Part shown: piece after piece, positions 7,308-8,037 of the stretch
Numbering within the stretch: the first letter of the stretch is position 1
How the letters are laid out: the number at the start of each line of letters is the position of its first letter
Assembly (NCBI GenBank): GCA_002352225.1
Contig: DEIA01000004.1
Span: 73,511 to 81,547, forward strand
Direction of reading: 5' to 3'
DNA from: Flammeovirgaceae bacterium UBA2786
GTDB lineage: Bacteria > Bacteroidota > Bacteroidia > Cytophagales > Cyclobacteriaceae
Length of the DNA: 8,037 nt
Position numbers and translations under genes: made by a program
Notes under the pieces: model-generated
The model's input: the letters and a program-made list of their open reading frames with translations, nothing else
Database searches by the model: none
Told to the model about the DNA's origin: nothing

Positions 7308-8037
7308 ATGGAGAATAACAATCGCAGAAATTTTCTTAAAACAGGAGCATTAGCCGGAGCTGCATTATTGAGCACTTCCACATTTTCCTCAGTAGCAGGA
7401 GATAATGATATCGCGGGCAAGTCAAACAGCAATGCGCTCCAAAATTCTAAAAGAAGAACATTAGGTTCAGGAAAGCACGCCATTGAAGTACCAGCATTAG
7501 GGCTGGGCTGTATGGGCATGAGTTACCACCGGAGTTTTATTCCTGATAGAAAAGCTATGATTAACCTCATCCGTAAGTCTGCTGATCTGGGCGTTAACTT
7601 TTTTGATACAGCTGAAGCTTACGGGCCTTTTACAAATGAGGAATTAGTAGGAGAGGCACTACAGCCCATCCGCAAAAATGTTATTGTGGTTACAAAATTT
7701 GGATTTTAAAACGGTAACCCCAGCGAAGGGTTAGACAGCAGGCCGGAAAGAATAAGAGCTGTTGTAGAACATTCGCTCAAAAGTTTAAGAACAGATTATA
7801 TTGATTTGTTGTATCAACACCGCGTTGACCCGAATGTACCTATTGAAGATGTTGCCGGAACGGTGAAGGATTTAATAAAGGAAGGTAAAGTAAAACATTT
7901 CGGGATGAGTGAAAGAGATTTCAGTTCGGTAAAAGATGGTATGACGCTCATCAGAAAAGCGCATGCCGTACAACCGGTAACGGCCATTCAAAGCGAGTAT
8001 TCCGTTATGACACGCAACCCCGAAAGAGAAGTGCTTA
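7308..8037 (+). pseudogene. Tat-signal aldo/keto reductase interrupted by an in-frame TAA; runs off window end
   Basis: This is an NAD(P)H-dependent aldo/keto reductase of the YajO/Tas-like type, with a twin-arginine export signal: NNRRNFLKTGALAGAALL at residues 3-20, matching the RRxFLK core, then a linker to about residue 48. The barrel begins RRTLGSGKHAIEVPALGLG (49-67). Three members of the AKR catalytic tetrad are upstream of the break: Asp100 and Tyr105 in FFDTAEAYG, and Lys130 in VVTKFGF. Codon 134 (7707-7709) is TAA. Beyond it the same frame stays open to the window end for 109 codons and reads as normal AKR sequence: GLDSRPERIRAVVEHSLK, the tetrad His171 in YQHRVDP, then DLIKEGKVKHFGMSE and AVQPVTAIQSEYS. 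Frame is unchanged across the stop, so a single substitution (for example AAA to TAA) explains it better than an indel. The 133-residue product would lack the His and most of the barrel and is unlikely to work. A sequencing error or readthrough cannot be excluded. The C-terminus is beyond the window. Confidence 0.85.

Noticed and set aside
7707..7709. TAA as a recoded sense codon (altered genetic code)
   Set aside because: TAA is the normal terminator of four other genes in the window, so reassignment is not credible.

Overview
The window looks like an ordinary chromosomal stretch of a Bacteroidota bacterium, probably from the Cytophagales/Flavobacteriia side. This rests on the protein flavour of CysD/CysN, RibBA and SurE, on a DnaG whose zinc-finger cysteines are all replaced, on moderate GC content, and on starts with almost no Shine-Dalgarno sequence. 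The assignment is inference; no rRNA or other marker gene is present. All genes lie on the + strand.

Region 1 (1-2365) is a sulfate-assimilation operon: the 3' end of a CysH-type reductase, then cysD (ATGA overlap) and cysN (11-nt gap). CysD and CysN together form ATP sulfurylase, which activates sulfate to APS. The CysH tail carries the Cys-x-x-Cys pair typical of iron-sulfur APS reductases. CysN has no fused APS kinase and no cysC is visible, so APS is probably reduced directly to sulfite.

Region 2 (2449-4374) is DNA primase, dnaG, standing in a metabolic neighbourhood. Its catalytic Toprim core is intact, but the N-terminal zinc-binding fold has lost all four metal ligands.

Region 3 (4423-7048) holds ribBA (bifunctional riboflavin-precursor enzyme), a translationally coupled exported protein of unknown function, and surE (survival-type 5'/3'-nucleotidase), all tightly spaced.

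Region 4 (7049-8037) is a 259-nt intergenic stretch with a perfect 9-bp inverted repeat, followed by a Tat-signal aldo/keto reductase. That gene is interrupted by one in-frame TAA codon and runs off the window end.

I found no CRISPR array, mobile element, tRNA/rRNA or defence-type system, and nothing that amounts to a new multi-gene system. The items most worth a second look are the zinc-ligand-free primase and the aldo/keto reductase with a single nonsense codon.
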